Assembly: GCA_018398805.1 (NCBI GenBank)
Contig: JAGFBZ010000328.1
Coordinates: 1-64,000, forward strand
Direction of reading: 5' to 3'
Length of the DNA: 64,000 nucleotides
DNA from: Hirundichthys speculiger
Taxonomy: Eukaryota > Chordata > Actinopteri > Beloniformes > Exocoetidae
The notes under the pieces were generated by a model. The model made no database searches, was not told the DNA's origin, and was given only the letters and a program-made list of their open reading frames with translations. This document shows positions 22,753-33,476 of the stretch, in pieces. Position 1 is the stretch's first letter. Every line of letters begins with the position of its first letter. Made by a program: the position numbers and the translations under genes.

Positions 22753-24039
22753 GATAAGAAACTAAAGTTTAAACTCTGTGAGTTGTGTTTTATTGTACAA
22801 AGGTATTTATTTCCTTTTTATTTTGCACTTGGTATTTGTTTTACAGGAAGGCTAAATAAGTAAAATAACATGTTGGCACGCTGGTTTCTATTAATGTTAC
22901 CAAGTTAAGTTGTATGTTTTCTCAATAAAACATATGGTTTTGTTGAGAGACAAAAATAATGTGTTTTTCTTATTTCGATCAAATAAAATCGAGTTCATCA
23001 AACAAAAATATATTACTGAAATTTTTTTTTCCAGTTAATTGAATTTGAGTTGGTTGAACATAAACCCCTTTCAAGTTAGGCAATGTCATTAATTTAGTTC
23101 CAATTAATTACATTATTTTAATTTGAACTAACATAAATCATTTACATTTAGTACAAGTGATTTTTATCTTTTGAAATTATAAAATAGAAATTTGCAGGGC
23201 TACCTCAACTAAATTGCAGTACATGGACGTATATAGTTTGAGTTCACCCTGCTAATATGTATTACATGAAAAAAACACCTCCAACTAGATTTAATTGAAC
23301 CAGTTAGTCGTTTCGTTGAACGAACTGAATCTGAATTCCAAGTAAAATAAAAGTATTTTGCCCATCGATGAACTTGCCTCACACCTCGACATGCTTTGGC
23401 AGAATAACCTGACTTTTAAAAGCCGCTTCAGAAGAAAACACAGGAAAGCCAAGACAGTTACTCACACAGGCCACCAGACAATGAGATTATCCGAACGCAA
23501 TTAAGCTCGGAGCCTTGTCTTGCAAAGTCTGCAGCCCGTCCCTTTTCATCCTTACCTTTCTTTCCCCTCCTCAGCACCTCATTGTTGTGCGATTAACTCC
23601 CAAGCACCAGCGGGGGAGTCTACATTCCCATTACGAGGATCTGTGGTGGGGACAAAACATCTGCTAATCACCAATCACAACCAGCAGCGAGCCACTCAAG
23701 CCTTCGCCAGCTCTACAATGCGAGTTAGCTCCTTCAGAGAATCTGCTCTTTCTGTTCGAGCTGCACTCAACGCTTCAAACGGAGCCGTCGAAATCTAGTT
23801 TCGATTCTGTTGATACGGTGGTTTACCATGAAAAACGCCCAAACGTGAGAAAGTTCACTCAGTATCCAGAGCGGGACTTTTTCCAGAGAGCTGAGTGGAT
23901 GTTGAGATTTGATAAGATTTTTGCGTCATTCAGCTTTCGACATTTCAGACTTGCATCAACTTAATCAATCTTAAAAGTAAAATATGTTTTAAAAGGTTAT
24001 GGAGTTCTTGAATCATAAAGAGCATAGAGCAATCATATA
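22753..24039. other. No gene recognised; possible noncoding block at 23370-23810
   Basis: 22753-23330 is very AT-rich. 23370-23810 has balanced composition and a 92-codon frame without any recognisable domain; it may be noncoding conserved DNA but there is no direct evidence. Confidence 0.3.
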
Positions 24040-24047
24040 TGGTAAAT

Positions 24048-24479
24048 CAGTGGTCCCCAACCTCCGGGCCGCGGACCGGTACCGGGCCGTGGATCACGCC
24101 GCCAAAAAGGTTATGTTTTTGCCGGCATTTATCTGTTTGTCTGTGTCCAGGATAACTCAAAAAGTTATGGATGGATTTTGATGAAATTTTCAGTAGTTGT
24201 CAGAAATGTGAAAAGGAAGAACTGATTTTATTTTGCCTGTGATCCAGAAGAAATCCTGGATTCTGGATCACTTTCAAATTTTCGATAATTGTTGCGCTTG
24301 GCGGGGATCTGCCCTTTTCTAGTTTTTTTTGTGTAATGGGTATAGGGGATGTTACCAGAGACTTCAATGTTATTGGCGTAATGTAACAAGGAAGCCTGAC
24401 CCACCCCCCACCCCCCGGTCCATGGTAAAATTGACAAGTGTTGACCGGTCTGCGATTACAAAAAGCTTGGGAGCAACTG
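24048..24479 (+). mobile_element. hAT MITE (CAGTGGTCCCCAACC type)
   Basis: Left end CAGTGGTCCCCAACCTCCGG, right end GCTTGGGAGCAACTG. Flanking octamers TGGTAAAT (24040-24047) and TAGTAAAT (24480-24487) match at 7 of 8. The left end carries GCCGCGGACCGGTACCGGGC and the right has GACCGGTCTGCG, as in a very common fish hAT MITE. Over half of it is a nested CTCCGCC-family repeat at about 24096-24324. Confidence 0.85.
24096..24324 (+). repeat. CTCCGCC-family repeat, copy 4, nested in a hAT MITE
   Basis: Enters at GCCGCCAAAAAGGTTATG and ends CCCTTTTCTAGTT. It has the internally deleted form, like copy 2. The insertion replaced or displaced the middle of the MITE. Confidence 0.75.
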
Positions 24480-24496
24480 TAGTAAATAAATAAAAA

Positions 24497-24912
24497 AACT
24501 AGAAAAGCACTCAGAGAGCGCAGACCTCCGCCATGTGTAACAGTTCCCCCATATAGCAATTTACAGATTGCGATAAAATCCGCCTTCTGGACCAGATCCG
24601 GATCAGCCTTTGAAATTTGATAGAGGTTCCCATTGTCAATCCCTGAGTCAAATTTCATGAGTTTTGGGCAATAATTAACGGAGATATTGAGAAACAAAAT
24701 TTTCAGCCCCATTGACCGCAATGTTTTCGACAATCTGAAAGTGATCCAGAATCCAGGATTTCTTCTGGATCACACCCAAAATGAAATCAGTCCTTCTTTT
24801 TTGTGTTTCTGACAACTTCTGAACATTTCATCAAAATCCATCCATAACTTTGTGAACACAGACAGACAGACAGATAAACTCTGGCAAAACATAACCTCCT
24901 TGGTGGAGGTAA
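24497..24912 (-). repeat. CTCCGCC-family repeat, copy 5 (near full length)
   Basis: Runs from AACTAGAAAAGCACTCAGAG to CCTTGGTGGAGGTAA with the middle segment present. The minus-strand frame 24200-24733 is open for 177 codons across this copy and the adjoining MITE and includes SVNYCPKLMKFDSG, as in copy 3. It is inverted relative to copy 4 only about 170 bp away, so the two could pair in RNA. Confidence 0.85.
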
Positions 24913-25039
24913 TAAAAGTTTTACCTTCCCAAATGTGTTTTTCATGTTTTATTTAGGCTGTTTGTTTAGTGATAATCTAAAATCCTCTGAAAAGGACCTG
25001 CAGAAGGAGAAGGGAAGAGACGATGCACACTCAGAAATA

Positions 25040-25225
25040 GGGGTACAGTACGAGTCCTTTTTTGTCCCCTGAGGTACAATCTACACAAATGTACCCCCTA
25101 GGGTTAATTATTGGACCTTAAGGTACCTATATGTACATTTTTGATGGTCCAAAAGGTACATATATGTACTCAAGTGGTAAAAGGTACATATATGTACCTT
25201 TTTTTCTACATGCTGGGGTACAATA
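25040..25225. repeat. Left subterminal GGTACA repeat array of the CACTA element
   Basis: GGTACA/TGTACC words occur at least eight times in about 190 bp, several as palindromes such as AAGGTACATATATGTACCTT. In plant CACTA elements, comparable subterminal repeats are binding sites for the element's own DNA-binding protein. By analogy these may be bound by the two-fingered transposase or the SAM protein. Confidence 0.75.
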
Positions 25226-25984
25226 TGTGTTAGGCTCTACAAATGGCACTAGCCTAAATATTAATATGTTTTTTATAATATTTCTTCATAGTAGTTATGC
25301 TTTTTAAATAAGATGGTTTCACTGTTTCCGTAAGTATTCAGTAAAGATTTTGTCTTCTAAGTCATCTTTGAGTATCCTTGAAATAAAAAATTTTTTTGTG
25401 AGCAGATTTTGAGGTATGAAAAATTGCTTATCATCCAGTCAGTATTGTATGTTATTATATTCGCAAATGGCCAACCATGCACAGTAAAATCAGCTACCTA
25501 CAGCCTTGCAGACAAAGCGCAGGAAAGGCTATATTCAATCTAGCCCTGTGGCCTGACAGACCATGCGCAGGTTAAAAGCGCATGTAAAAAGTAGTGTCTG
25601 AAAGATCATTTTGCGGACACTGAAGGCGTGGATATATTTACATATTTAGCTCCAGCTCATTACATCGCTTTATCCTTTTGGATTTACACGGTGTGGACTT
25701 TCTACTGTCTTTTTTCGCCACTCTCGCTCTCTTTGGGATCTAAGGATATTTCATCATTTTGTTCATCAATTTGACATCTGACAGCTTTACACTCAGGTAA
25801 GCCTGCTTTTACTCTGCTTTTAATCAAAACATTTTGTCTGACAAATTAATCAGGACAAAGTAAGCTTGTTGAAGTGTGTTTGGCTCAAATTCAAGGTTGT
25901 AATAACATAACAGTGGGCACCGACTCGCAAACGCTAACTTGCTAGCGTTGCTGGCCTGTTGCTGGGTGCTTTAGTCAGCTCTGC

Positions 25985-26030
25985 CTTTGATTGGTGCATT
26001 GCATACGCAGCGCGAACGTGATTGGTTGTT
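25985..26030 (+). promoter_or_regulatory. Paired inverted CCAAT boxes upstream of the SAM gene
   Basis: ATTGG occurs at 25990-25994 and 26021-26025, 31 bp apart (about three helical turns), about 80-120 bp before the ATG at 26108. Such pairs bind NF-Y in many TATA-less vertebrate promoters. An alternative upstream noncoding exon could end at 25796 (CACTCAG then GTAAGC) and join the acceptor CTTCCAG at 26058-26064. Confidence 0.4.
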
Positions 26031-26107
26031 GTACTTGACACTTGAAAAACCCGACTGCTTCCAGAAGTTTCTCCGTCAGGCGGCCGCCGGTACAACAGGA
26101 GAGAGTC

Positions 26108-29100
26108 ATGGCGCTTGTTGGCCTTTCAACCGAGGACTTAATTAAAAAGATTCGCGAGGCAGGTATAGAGGTGACCGAAGTCGAAGCACAGAGATTCAGA
26201 GGTAAATTCACATTCAAACAAAAGTGTAATGTTAATTGACGATTTTTTTTTCAACTTTATGCTAGCTAATTAAAAATCGTAGCCCGCCTGCTAACGCAGC
26301 TAACGTGAACTTACTAAAGGTGCACTGGTTTTGTCTCACTCTGGAAATTTTTCTTAGCTACAGAAAAATTGCTCAAATGGCTCAGACCTCAGTCCTACTT
26401 TTAAAATCAGTGTGAATGTAATATTCGCATACAGTTTGCTGTTGCTTTGCAGGGTTCCCGCGGGTCCTTAAAAAGTCTTAAAATGTCTTAAATTAAAATC
26501 TGCGTAATTAAGGTCATAAAAATTTTCTTAAATTTACGGTAAATTTGTTGTCGGTATTAAATTTCCAGACGGTGCATTTAATGCCAATGGGAAAACAATG
26601 CGCCGTTCGGCGCATTTCGTGGTTATCGAGGAGAGTGAAAAGATGCAAAGAAGATGGGGAGTTGTAAATTTAATGAAAAATGGATGGAAGACGATTTATT
26701 CAAGAGGTGGTTGGCTCCTGCCGAAAACAACAACAACGCCATGTGCAAATACTGCAAAAAGACATTTTCATTAGGGACCATGGGGCTCAAAGCCGTCGAG
26801 TCGCTCATGAGACGAGAAAAACAGCAGCGGTATGTGGCAGCAGCTAGCGGGACCAGGCTAATCCCTGCTGCTTTGCTTCCAGCAGCAGAGCCTAACGTTA
26901 GTTTAGGCGTCACTTCTAGGGTTGCCACCCGTCCCGTAAAATACGGAATTGTCCTTTATTTGAGAAAAAAAATGTTGCGTCCCGTATTGAACTAATACGG
27001 GACGCGATTTGTCCCGTATTTTCATTAACGCCCCATACACACGTCTGTCACACACACATCAACACTAAATTTAACAATAATGAACAAAATAAAATACAGG
27101 AAACATTAAGGCCAGCAAAATCTTTGTGGCGGGACAACAGGACCTGCTGCGCTCTGTGCCCATATCTTTATATGTGTGTGCCAGTCATCTTGTCACTCTC
27201 AGTGCCTGCCCCCTCCCCACGCTGTCACGGTTGCCTAGTTACCACAGACGCCGGTGCTGCGCTGCTACCCGCGCATTTCAGGTTGTCAGAGTTTAGGGTG
27301 TGTTTGGTGTGTAGGGTTTTATCTATATTTGTGATTTTATGGGTTGTTGACCGGATGACAGGGCAGGTAAGAGCTGCTACGTCGACTGTCACCCGTTGCC
27401 ATAGCAACAGTAAACATTCACTAACGGTAACAAGAGATGCAGAATCAAGCTATGATTTTACTAGTAACTAAACCTATAGAAAAATTTTAGTCTAATTTGC
27501 AAAATTTACCATTAAATTTGTAGAACACACAGACACTCTCATACACACACACCATGTGTATACATATATGTGTGTGTGTATGTGCCTTGTGTATATATTA
27601 TACACACGTGTATATATAGAGAGATATCTTGTCAGGGGTTTTGATGGATGTTTTTTTAAATCTCTGTCTCCATTATAAGTACAACCATTATTAGTTGTAG
27701 TAGTAGTAGTATTATTTTAATCATAATTACACTAATTATTGCTTTGCACATTGAATTTATAATTTCCTTTTTTTCCATGTTGTATGTTCAGGAAATGACA
27801 AAGGAGTTGAATCCGAACCATGCTCTCTCTGCTTTTAAGTGTTATTGTGTTCCTACATGCAATGCAGTCCTGCATTCAATGCAGTAGTTCTTACATGCAA
27901 TGCAGTGTGCTATTTAACATGCAACGTGCAACTTGTGTATGTTATGTTGACTTTGTTCAGCATCACAATGGAACAAAATAGAAAAAAAAGAAAGAAAGAA
28001 AATGCCTGTGAACTTTAATCATATTAACAATAAAATAAATAAAGTATTTTACTACGGAAATTGTTTTGACATTTTTTGGTCTTAAATTACATTTGTTGAG
28101 GTCTTAAAAAGGTCTTAAAAAGCATTAAATTTGACTTCTAAAATGGTGCAAGAACCCTGCCGGGTGTGGTTTCTGAAACTGCTGTGCTAAATCTAAGTCC
28201 TTAGGGCTGTGGACAGCCAAAGCTAATATTATCTTAAGTTAGTTGAGTTGGTTTTGCCTACATCCTCATCAAGGGTGCATCTATTTAATGTTCTTCTGTT
28301 TACTCTTTTCAGATAACGATGTGGATGGTGAAACAGTTGATTGTGGCCTCACAGAGAATATGATAGCCTGTTTATTTCATGGATCTTTCAAGAAGCAGAT
28401 CAAATTCAGTCAGTTTGTGAGGATGTTAAAAGAGCCAGTGGTAACACTAACTTTAGAGCCTGTGCCTCCAGAAGAATGGCAGCAACCTACTTGCTCATCT
28501 ACATTATGGTAAGTGCATGCGAATGTCATTATTACTACTTACTGTTATGAGAACTTCTATCTGGTAGGGTCATAGCAATATGAGTTGGATTTTTTTTACA
28601 TGATTGCTCATTGAAAGAAAAAAAAAATCTCTGTTATAGCAGTGGACCTAGTGGAAGACTGCCCACTACATTTGACGTCCCAGCATTCCCAAAGCACCTA
28701 CAAAAAAAACTTGATAACAAGGAACCGTGTCAGAGAGACCCGAAGGACAGACACACAATTATCAGGGTTCTCTTTGAAGCTGTGGCACAATACACAATGT
28801 AAGTGTGTTTAAGGTAATGTTAGACTTTGTAAAGGAACAGAATGATATACGATATTTAAATTAGTAAAGTCAATAATTAACTGTTGAGCAACTAGTTATT
28901 AGTTTTTGCTAGTTATGCATGTCAGTCTATAGGTTAATTAACAGGTTAAACTATTATTATAATTCCTTAGAAAATAATTATTTATTTTTTGGATTTCTCA
29001 AGATATGATGTGGCAGCATTTGCTCTGGTGCATGAGTCTTTCAGAGACCTTCAATTTACATTTCTTTTCTTGTCCAAGGTATCCCACAAATTTAGAATAT

Positions 29101-31314
29101 GTGCAAGCTGTAAAAACACTCATTGTGAGATATCCCTTCCTGAAGGATATTGAGGGAAATGGCTATGTAAGTGAATGTGCAAATAATTATGTGCAAATAA
29201 TTATGTGTAATATTTTAAACATCAGATGTTACAATTGTTCAATATTCTGTGCATACTAGATACCTATTTTGAAAAATTAAACAAACGAATCAATCTCAAT
29301 CAAGATGCTGGTCATTGATGTGTCTGTCTCAACTAGCATACATGGCATATGTCTCTGAAGCGTAAATTCAAATCAGAGCGTGCCCCCCTGGTTGACAACG
29401 ATGAAGTGAGGTTAAGTAAGAAGAAGTTTTGCCATAAGATGTCAGCGCTACCTGCAGAAACCACAAGAAGCAGGCTGAAAAACATGTCCCAGGTCAGTGG
29501 TGCATACCTTGATGAAAAAGAAAGCAACTGCTTTGTATCACATTTTGTTTAACTCCGTTGAATTTGTGAGCTACTTAGGTTCTAGCTCAGACATTAAGGC
29601 AAGGACACAGTTAACAGGATGGTTAATGTAAGATGTAATGGTTCCTGTTTTGAGTTGCATGTGTATTTGAATTCTCTTAAGGCATCAAGTGTTCTTGGTG
29701 AAGATCCCTCCTCCATTGATGCTCACGTGAAGACGTTACATAGCCAGTACCAGAAGATGCATCCAGACCCCATGATTGTAAAAGACCGTATGCAGCAAAC
29801 CTTTGCATGGCAGCAAAAGGAGATAGCAGATGGCATGACTGTGGAGGAAACTGTCAAGAAGTATCCTTTCTTGAGGACACCGACTGGGGTAAGTGAAAAT
29901 ACATCATAAAGTAATATCTGGGATTCTTGGCTATATAAAGTAATTAATGACAGTTAATTTCAGGTCTTATGGCATGAAAAGTTGCATGTAGTTTGAACTC
30001 AGATGCTGAATACATCTCATACATTTTTCACCTGTAGTTGTACAATGAGTTGGAACGGATCCATCCAGCAGTAGGAAACGTGTGTCAGCGATTCAATGAA
30101 GGCTTCAGCAGTATTGTATCAAAGGTTCTCCATCTGACTCAGGGGAAACCACCACTGTCTCAACTCTACCTGGAGGCAAGACAAGAGGCTCTCACAGAGG
30201 ATGTACAAGGTACTGATTACATAATAAAATTAATATTGTGTGTACAAATTTAACTCCCTGTTAACCTACCTTTTTTTGTTTGCTATCATGATGAATAACA
30301 GTTTGAACTAATATTTGGGATATTTCTTCATGTTTGTATTATATTGACTATCAGTTGCAGAATTTAAAAGATACATTTTCCCCTCTGTGCCTTACTGAAA
30401 AAGGCACTTTATCCTGACTTGCCACACTTGCTGAAAGGAGAATGATATGAAGCATTTACTATTTACAAATCCTAATTTTTACAGAACTCAAAAATTATTT
30501 AGCTCACCTGTCCTAGGTTCTGTGGGGGAAAAGTACTACTTTGATTAATTCTAATAGTAGCTTGCCGTCTAATCTTAAGGACATTGGAATGAGCTTAGTT
30601 ATTATCTCGAGATAAATCTGGTAATTGAGTACATTGTAACTGGAGTGGACCACATACAGTTTACAGTTACAGCCTCCGTTTAACTCTCCTTTTGAATCAC
30701 AAAAGATGTTGGACATAGAATAAATGCTTTGTTATTTTGAAGTATATCTTGTCTTGCAGATATTGACTTCAGAGCAGCCCTCATCTTTCTGCCACACATC
30801 TTCAAGGAGAAGGTTGATGGCTTTATTACTCTTGGGGAGGTAGGTCCATCCTGCAAGCATCAGTTTGTTCACCTCACAATACAAAATGTACTTGACCACT
30901 AATGGAAGGATACATTTGATTCTATGTAGAAAAAAGTGACAATTTTAAAACAAAACCTCTCAAGTTGGGCAATCATGTTAGTCTGATTTGGTTGTCTTTT
31001 TTTCCTTTTGGTTTAAGTGTGATCCTGCCACTCCATACCCAACTATCCAGTTGATGGATCGAGACTGGAAAATGGCCTTCACCAGGAGAGCTCCAAATGT
31101 TGTGAAAGTGGATGGCATCGAGTTGTGTCACAGCTCAGCAATTGACGAGGGAATCATCTCTGCTTTCTGTGCTTACTTTGTGTTGAATATAGCATTTCCA
31201 CGCCACTTGAAGAACACACTGATGTTTCTCCAAAGGTACATCGCTAAAATAGTTGAGAATGGTGATAAGCCTCTGCCAGTAACTATCACTAGGCAAGTAA
31301 ACCTCCTCTATTGA
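26108..31314 (+). CDS. SAM-domain protein, SAMD3-like, nine-exon gene inside the CACTA element
   Basis: Splicing by hand gives exons 26108-26201, 28313-28508, 28640-28798, 29079-29166, 29337-29492, 29682-29888, 30038-30209, 30760-30839 and 31018-31314. Every intron is GT...AG and the joined frame has no internal stop (1449 nt, 482 residues). Residues 1-70, split over exons 1 and 2, form a SAM-type domain (LSTEDLIKKIREAGI, then FRDNDVDGETV and LTENMI). Residues 150-195 carry NLEYVQAVKTLIVRYPFLKD and HTWHMSLKRKFK, as in fish proteins annotated 'SAM domain-containing 3-like'. No catalytic motif is visible. SAM domains usually mediate protein-protein contacts, so a helper role in transposition is possible but inferred. 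The ATG was chosen for its in-frame SAM start and upstream CCAAT boxes. It ends 7 nt before the transposase ATG, and intron 1 holds a 1.7-kb insertion. Confidence 0.8.
26654..26995 (+). pseudogene. BED zinc-finger exon remnant with lost histidines
   Basis: The frame MGSCKFNEKW...LFKRWLAPAE...CKYCKKTFSLGTMGLKAVES resembles the first exon of fish hAT transposases with a BED finger. The CxxC half is present, but the expected H...H part reads ESLMRREKQQR, where relatives usually have histidines at the L and second Q positions. That would abolish zinc binding. The frame then runs into a separate TTGCCACCCGTCCCGTAAAA repeat. Not likely functional. Confidence 0.5.
26919..27030 (+). repeat. Fragment of a GTTGCCACCCGTCCCG-type repeat
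   Basis: GGGTTGCCACCCGTCCCGTA then AAATACGGAATTGTCC is the end of a common fish transposon family. An inverted CGTCCCGTATTGAACTAATA and CGGGACG pair follows. No second end was found, so only a fragment remains within the BED element. Confidence 0.45.
27531..27620. repeat. (CA)n/(TG)n/(TA)n compound microsatellite
   Basis: Mixed ACACAC, TGTGTG and TATATA runs in the inserted part of intron 1. Confidence 0.8.
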
Positions 31315-31321
31315 CTTTGCT

Positions 31322-33469
31322 ATGCCTCGTCTATACCAGTGCTCTAAATGCTCAAGGAGAACATTCACCTTGATGAAACTAATTCAGCACATTGGACTTA
31401 TTCATGCTCATGAAGCTAATTTCACTATTACATGTGGACTTGATGACTGCAAGTCAACATTTATGAAATATGAGTCTTTTAGACGACATGTTTATCGGGG
31501 ACACAGAGACAGAGTTTTATGTCAATACAATGACTGTGATGGTGATGAAGATGAAGCGGCCTCTGAGGATTCTGATGAGCCTGGGACAGATTCCGTCACT
31601 GAAAATCCTCCTTCTATGGATGAACTGTTGCTCAATTTCAAAGAAAATCTTTTCTCCTTCATTTTGAAATGTAGAGAGAAAAATCACCTTCCAGTCTCTG
31701 TTCAAAAAGAAATTGTTGATGATGTCAATTTCTTACTTTGTTTTTTCAAGGAGAACTATGACACTTTCATAGTTTACCACTTGCAGAAAAGTGGTTTTGA
31801 TATATCAAAAAGTCCAGAGCTAAAAAGGTTCATACAGTCAAATGATTTTTTTGATGAGGCATCAAAGGCTATCCAATCTCCATATATGATAAAAGAACAT
31901 TGTAAATCCCAGCTCAATATGATAGAGCCTGTCCATTATAAGCTAAGGTCCTTTGAAGGACACACAGTGGGCTCCTGCTCATATGTACCAATTGATAAGG
32001 TGCTAAAACAATATTGTTCTCAAGGGGATATTTGGAATCAAATTCTGTCTCAGACTGATCCTGAGACAAACAGTGAAGTTTTAGCTGACTACTGTGATGG
32101 ACAAATTTTCAGACAACACAAATTTTTCACAGACCACCCAAATGCATTGCGGCTGCATTTTTATGAGGATGAGTTTGAGGTGGTAAATCCTTTAGGGTCA
32201 AAAAGAACCAAACACAAGCTGTGTGGATTTTATTACACACTAGGCAATTTGGAAAAAAAATATAGATCTCAGCAGAGACACATTCATTTAGCATTATTGG
32301 TACGTTATTCATATGTAAAACAATGTGGTTTTGATGTCATCTTAAAGCCTTTGCTTGATGATCTTAAAAAACTTAGTACTGATGGTTTTAAATTGACTAT
32401 TGAGGAAACTGAGCACACCATACGTGCAGCTCTTGCCACTTTATCTTGTGATAACCTGTCAGCTCACATGATTGGTGGATTTTCTATGTCATTTAACTCA
32501 GGTAGAGTTTGTCGCTATTGCATGGCTACTCATCAAGATAAGAAACATTTGTTCACTGAAGACAGCTTTGTTTTAAGAACATCTGAAGTTCATGCGTGTC
32601 ATCTTGCCCGCATCCAACAAGTCCCTGATGATAAAGGAATTTATGGCGTATACAGTCCTTCACCTTTCAATGAATTGCATTATTTTGATGTAACAACAGC
32701 TTTACCACCAGACATAATGCACGATTTATTAGAGGGTGTAATTCCTTTAGTTATGAAACTAATTATTTGCAAAGCTCATTCAGAGAAACGCATAACAATA
32801 CAAGAGATAAATGAGGAACTGCAAAAAATACACATTGGTCAAAACGACAAAGTAAACAAGCCAGTACAGTTGTCAGAGAGACTGCAGAATGTTGGTGTTA
32901 CTGGATCTGCTTCACAGAAGTGGTGCCTCTTCAGGCTGCTTCCTTTTATAATGGCACACCGTGTGCCGCGTAATTGTAAATATTGGAATGTTTTTCTGTT
33001 ATGTCGAGAGATTACTGAGATTGTTATGGCTCCAGAGGTGAGAAGAGAACATCTTTTGTTGTTAAATTTACTTGTTCAAGAGTTTCTGACAGAAATGACA
33101 AAGTTATTTGGGGATGTTATTACACCCAAGTGTCATTACTTGATTCATTATGCAAGACTCATAGAAATGTATGGGCCTTTGCGTTCTTTATGGTGCATGA
33201 GATTTGAGGGAAAGCACCAATATTTTAAAATGGTTGCCCAGAACTGCAGAAATTTTGTGAACATAGCTACAACTCTGAGCAACAGACACCAGTTCAGACA
33301 ATGCTGGGAGTTTTCCTCACAGAGTTTACTGGGTGAATTTGAAAAAGTGCCTGGGAAAAGTGTCACTACTCCATTTTTACATTTACCTGTTGAACTGCAG
33401 AGAGCCCTGACAGCCAATCACAACCTTAGTAATGTAGATTTTACAGACAGAGCTATCCAACGTGTCTGA
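31322..33469 (+). CDS. CACTA/EnSpm transposase with two N-terminal C2H2 fingers
   Basis: A 715-residue single-exon frame. Two C2H2 fingers open the protein (C7, C10, H23, H28 and C38, C43, H56, H61), followed by an acidic linker (DGDEDEAASEDSDE). CACTA-type catalytic landmarks follow: YEDEFEVVNPLG with D283, then LSCDNLSAHMIGGF with D377, a CRYC zinc knuckle at C397/C400, LPPDIMHDLLEGV with D464/D468, and GPLRSLWCMRFEGKH with E629. The acids are inferred to be the DDE-type catalytic set by position, not proven. The role would be to bind the element ends, cut and reinsert. The ATG has G at -3 and lies 7 nt after the SAM stop, so a shared transcript, an internal promoter or alternative splicing could all serve it. 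The C terminus appears to be cut short by a frame break at about 33467. Confidence 0.85.
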   Translation: MPRLYQCSKCSRRTFTLMKLIQHIGLIHAHEANFTITCGLDDCKSTFMKYESFRRHVYRGHRDRVLCQYNDCDGDEDEAASEDSDEPGTDSVTENPPSMDELLLNFKENLFSFILKCREKNHLPVSVQKEIVDDVNFLLCFFKENYDTFIVYHLQKSGFDISKSPELKRFIQSNDFFDEASKAIQSPYMIKEHCKSQLNMIEPVHYKLRSFEGHTVGSCSYVPIDKVLKQYCSQGDIWNQILSQTDPETNSEVLADYCDGQIFRQHKFFTDHPNALRLHFYEDEFEVVNPLGSKRTKHKLCGFYYTLGNLEKKYRSQQRHIHLALLVRYSYVKQCGFDVILKPLLDDLKKLSTDGFKLTIEETEHTIRAALATLSCDNLSAHMIGGFSMSFNSGRVCRYCMATHQDKKHLFTEDSFVLRTSEVHACHLARIQQVPDDKGIYGVYSPSPFNELHYFDVTTALPPDIMHDLLEGVIPLVMKLIICKAHSEKRITIQEINEELQKIHIGQNDKVNKPVQLSERLQNVGVTGSASQKWCLFRLLPFIMAHRVPRNCKYWNVFLLCREITEIVMAPEVRREHLLLLNLLVQEFLTEMTKLFGDVITPKCHYLIHYARLIEMYGPLRSLWCMRFEGKHQYFKMVAQNCRNFVNIATTLSNRHQFRQCWEFSSQSLLGEFEKVPGKSVTTPFLHLPVELQRALTANHNLSNVDFTDRAIQRV

Positions 33470-33476
33470 AGTTTGA

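Larger units (their letters stand above)
26449..28160 (+). mobile_element. hAT-like BED-finger element inserted in intron 1 of the SAM gene
   Basis: The left end is GCAGGGTTCCCGCGGGTCC with repeated AAAGTCTTAAAATGTCTTAA; the right end is AGGTCTTAAAAAGGTCTTAA and AAGAACCCTGC. GCAGGGTTC/GAACCCTGC are inverted repeats, and CAGGG ends are common in hAT elements. I could not find a matching 8-bp duplication. The frame at 26654-26995 starts MGSCKFNEKWMEDDLFKRWL and contains CKYCKK, as in fish hAT BED fingers. At 1.7 kb it lacks a catalytic domain. It lies wholly between splice sites, so splicing could be unaffected. Confidence 0.65.

Noticed and set aside
24200..24733. 177-codon minus-strand frame as a protein gene
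   Set aside because: It spans two unrelated repeats (a hAT MITE and repeat copy 5). Kept only as an observation about the repeat's open frame.
26442..28168. 8-bp duplication around the BED-finger insertion
   Set aside because: The octamers outside the GCAGGGTTC ends do not match, so the hAT assignment rests only on ends and BED exon.
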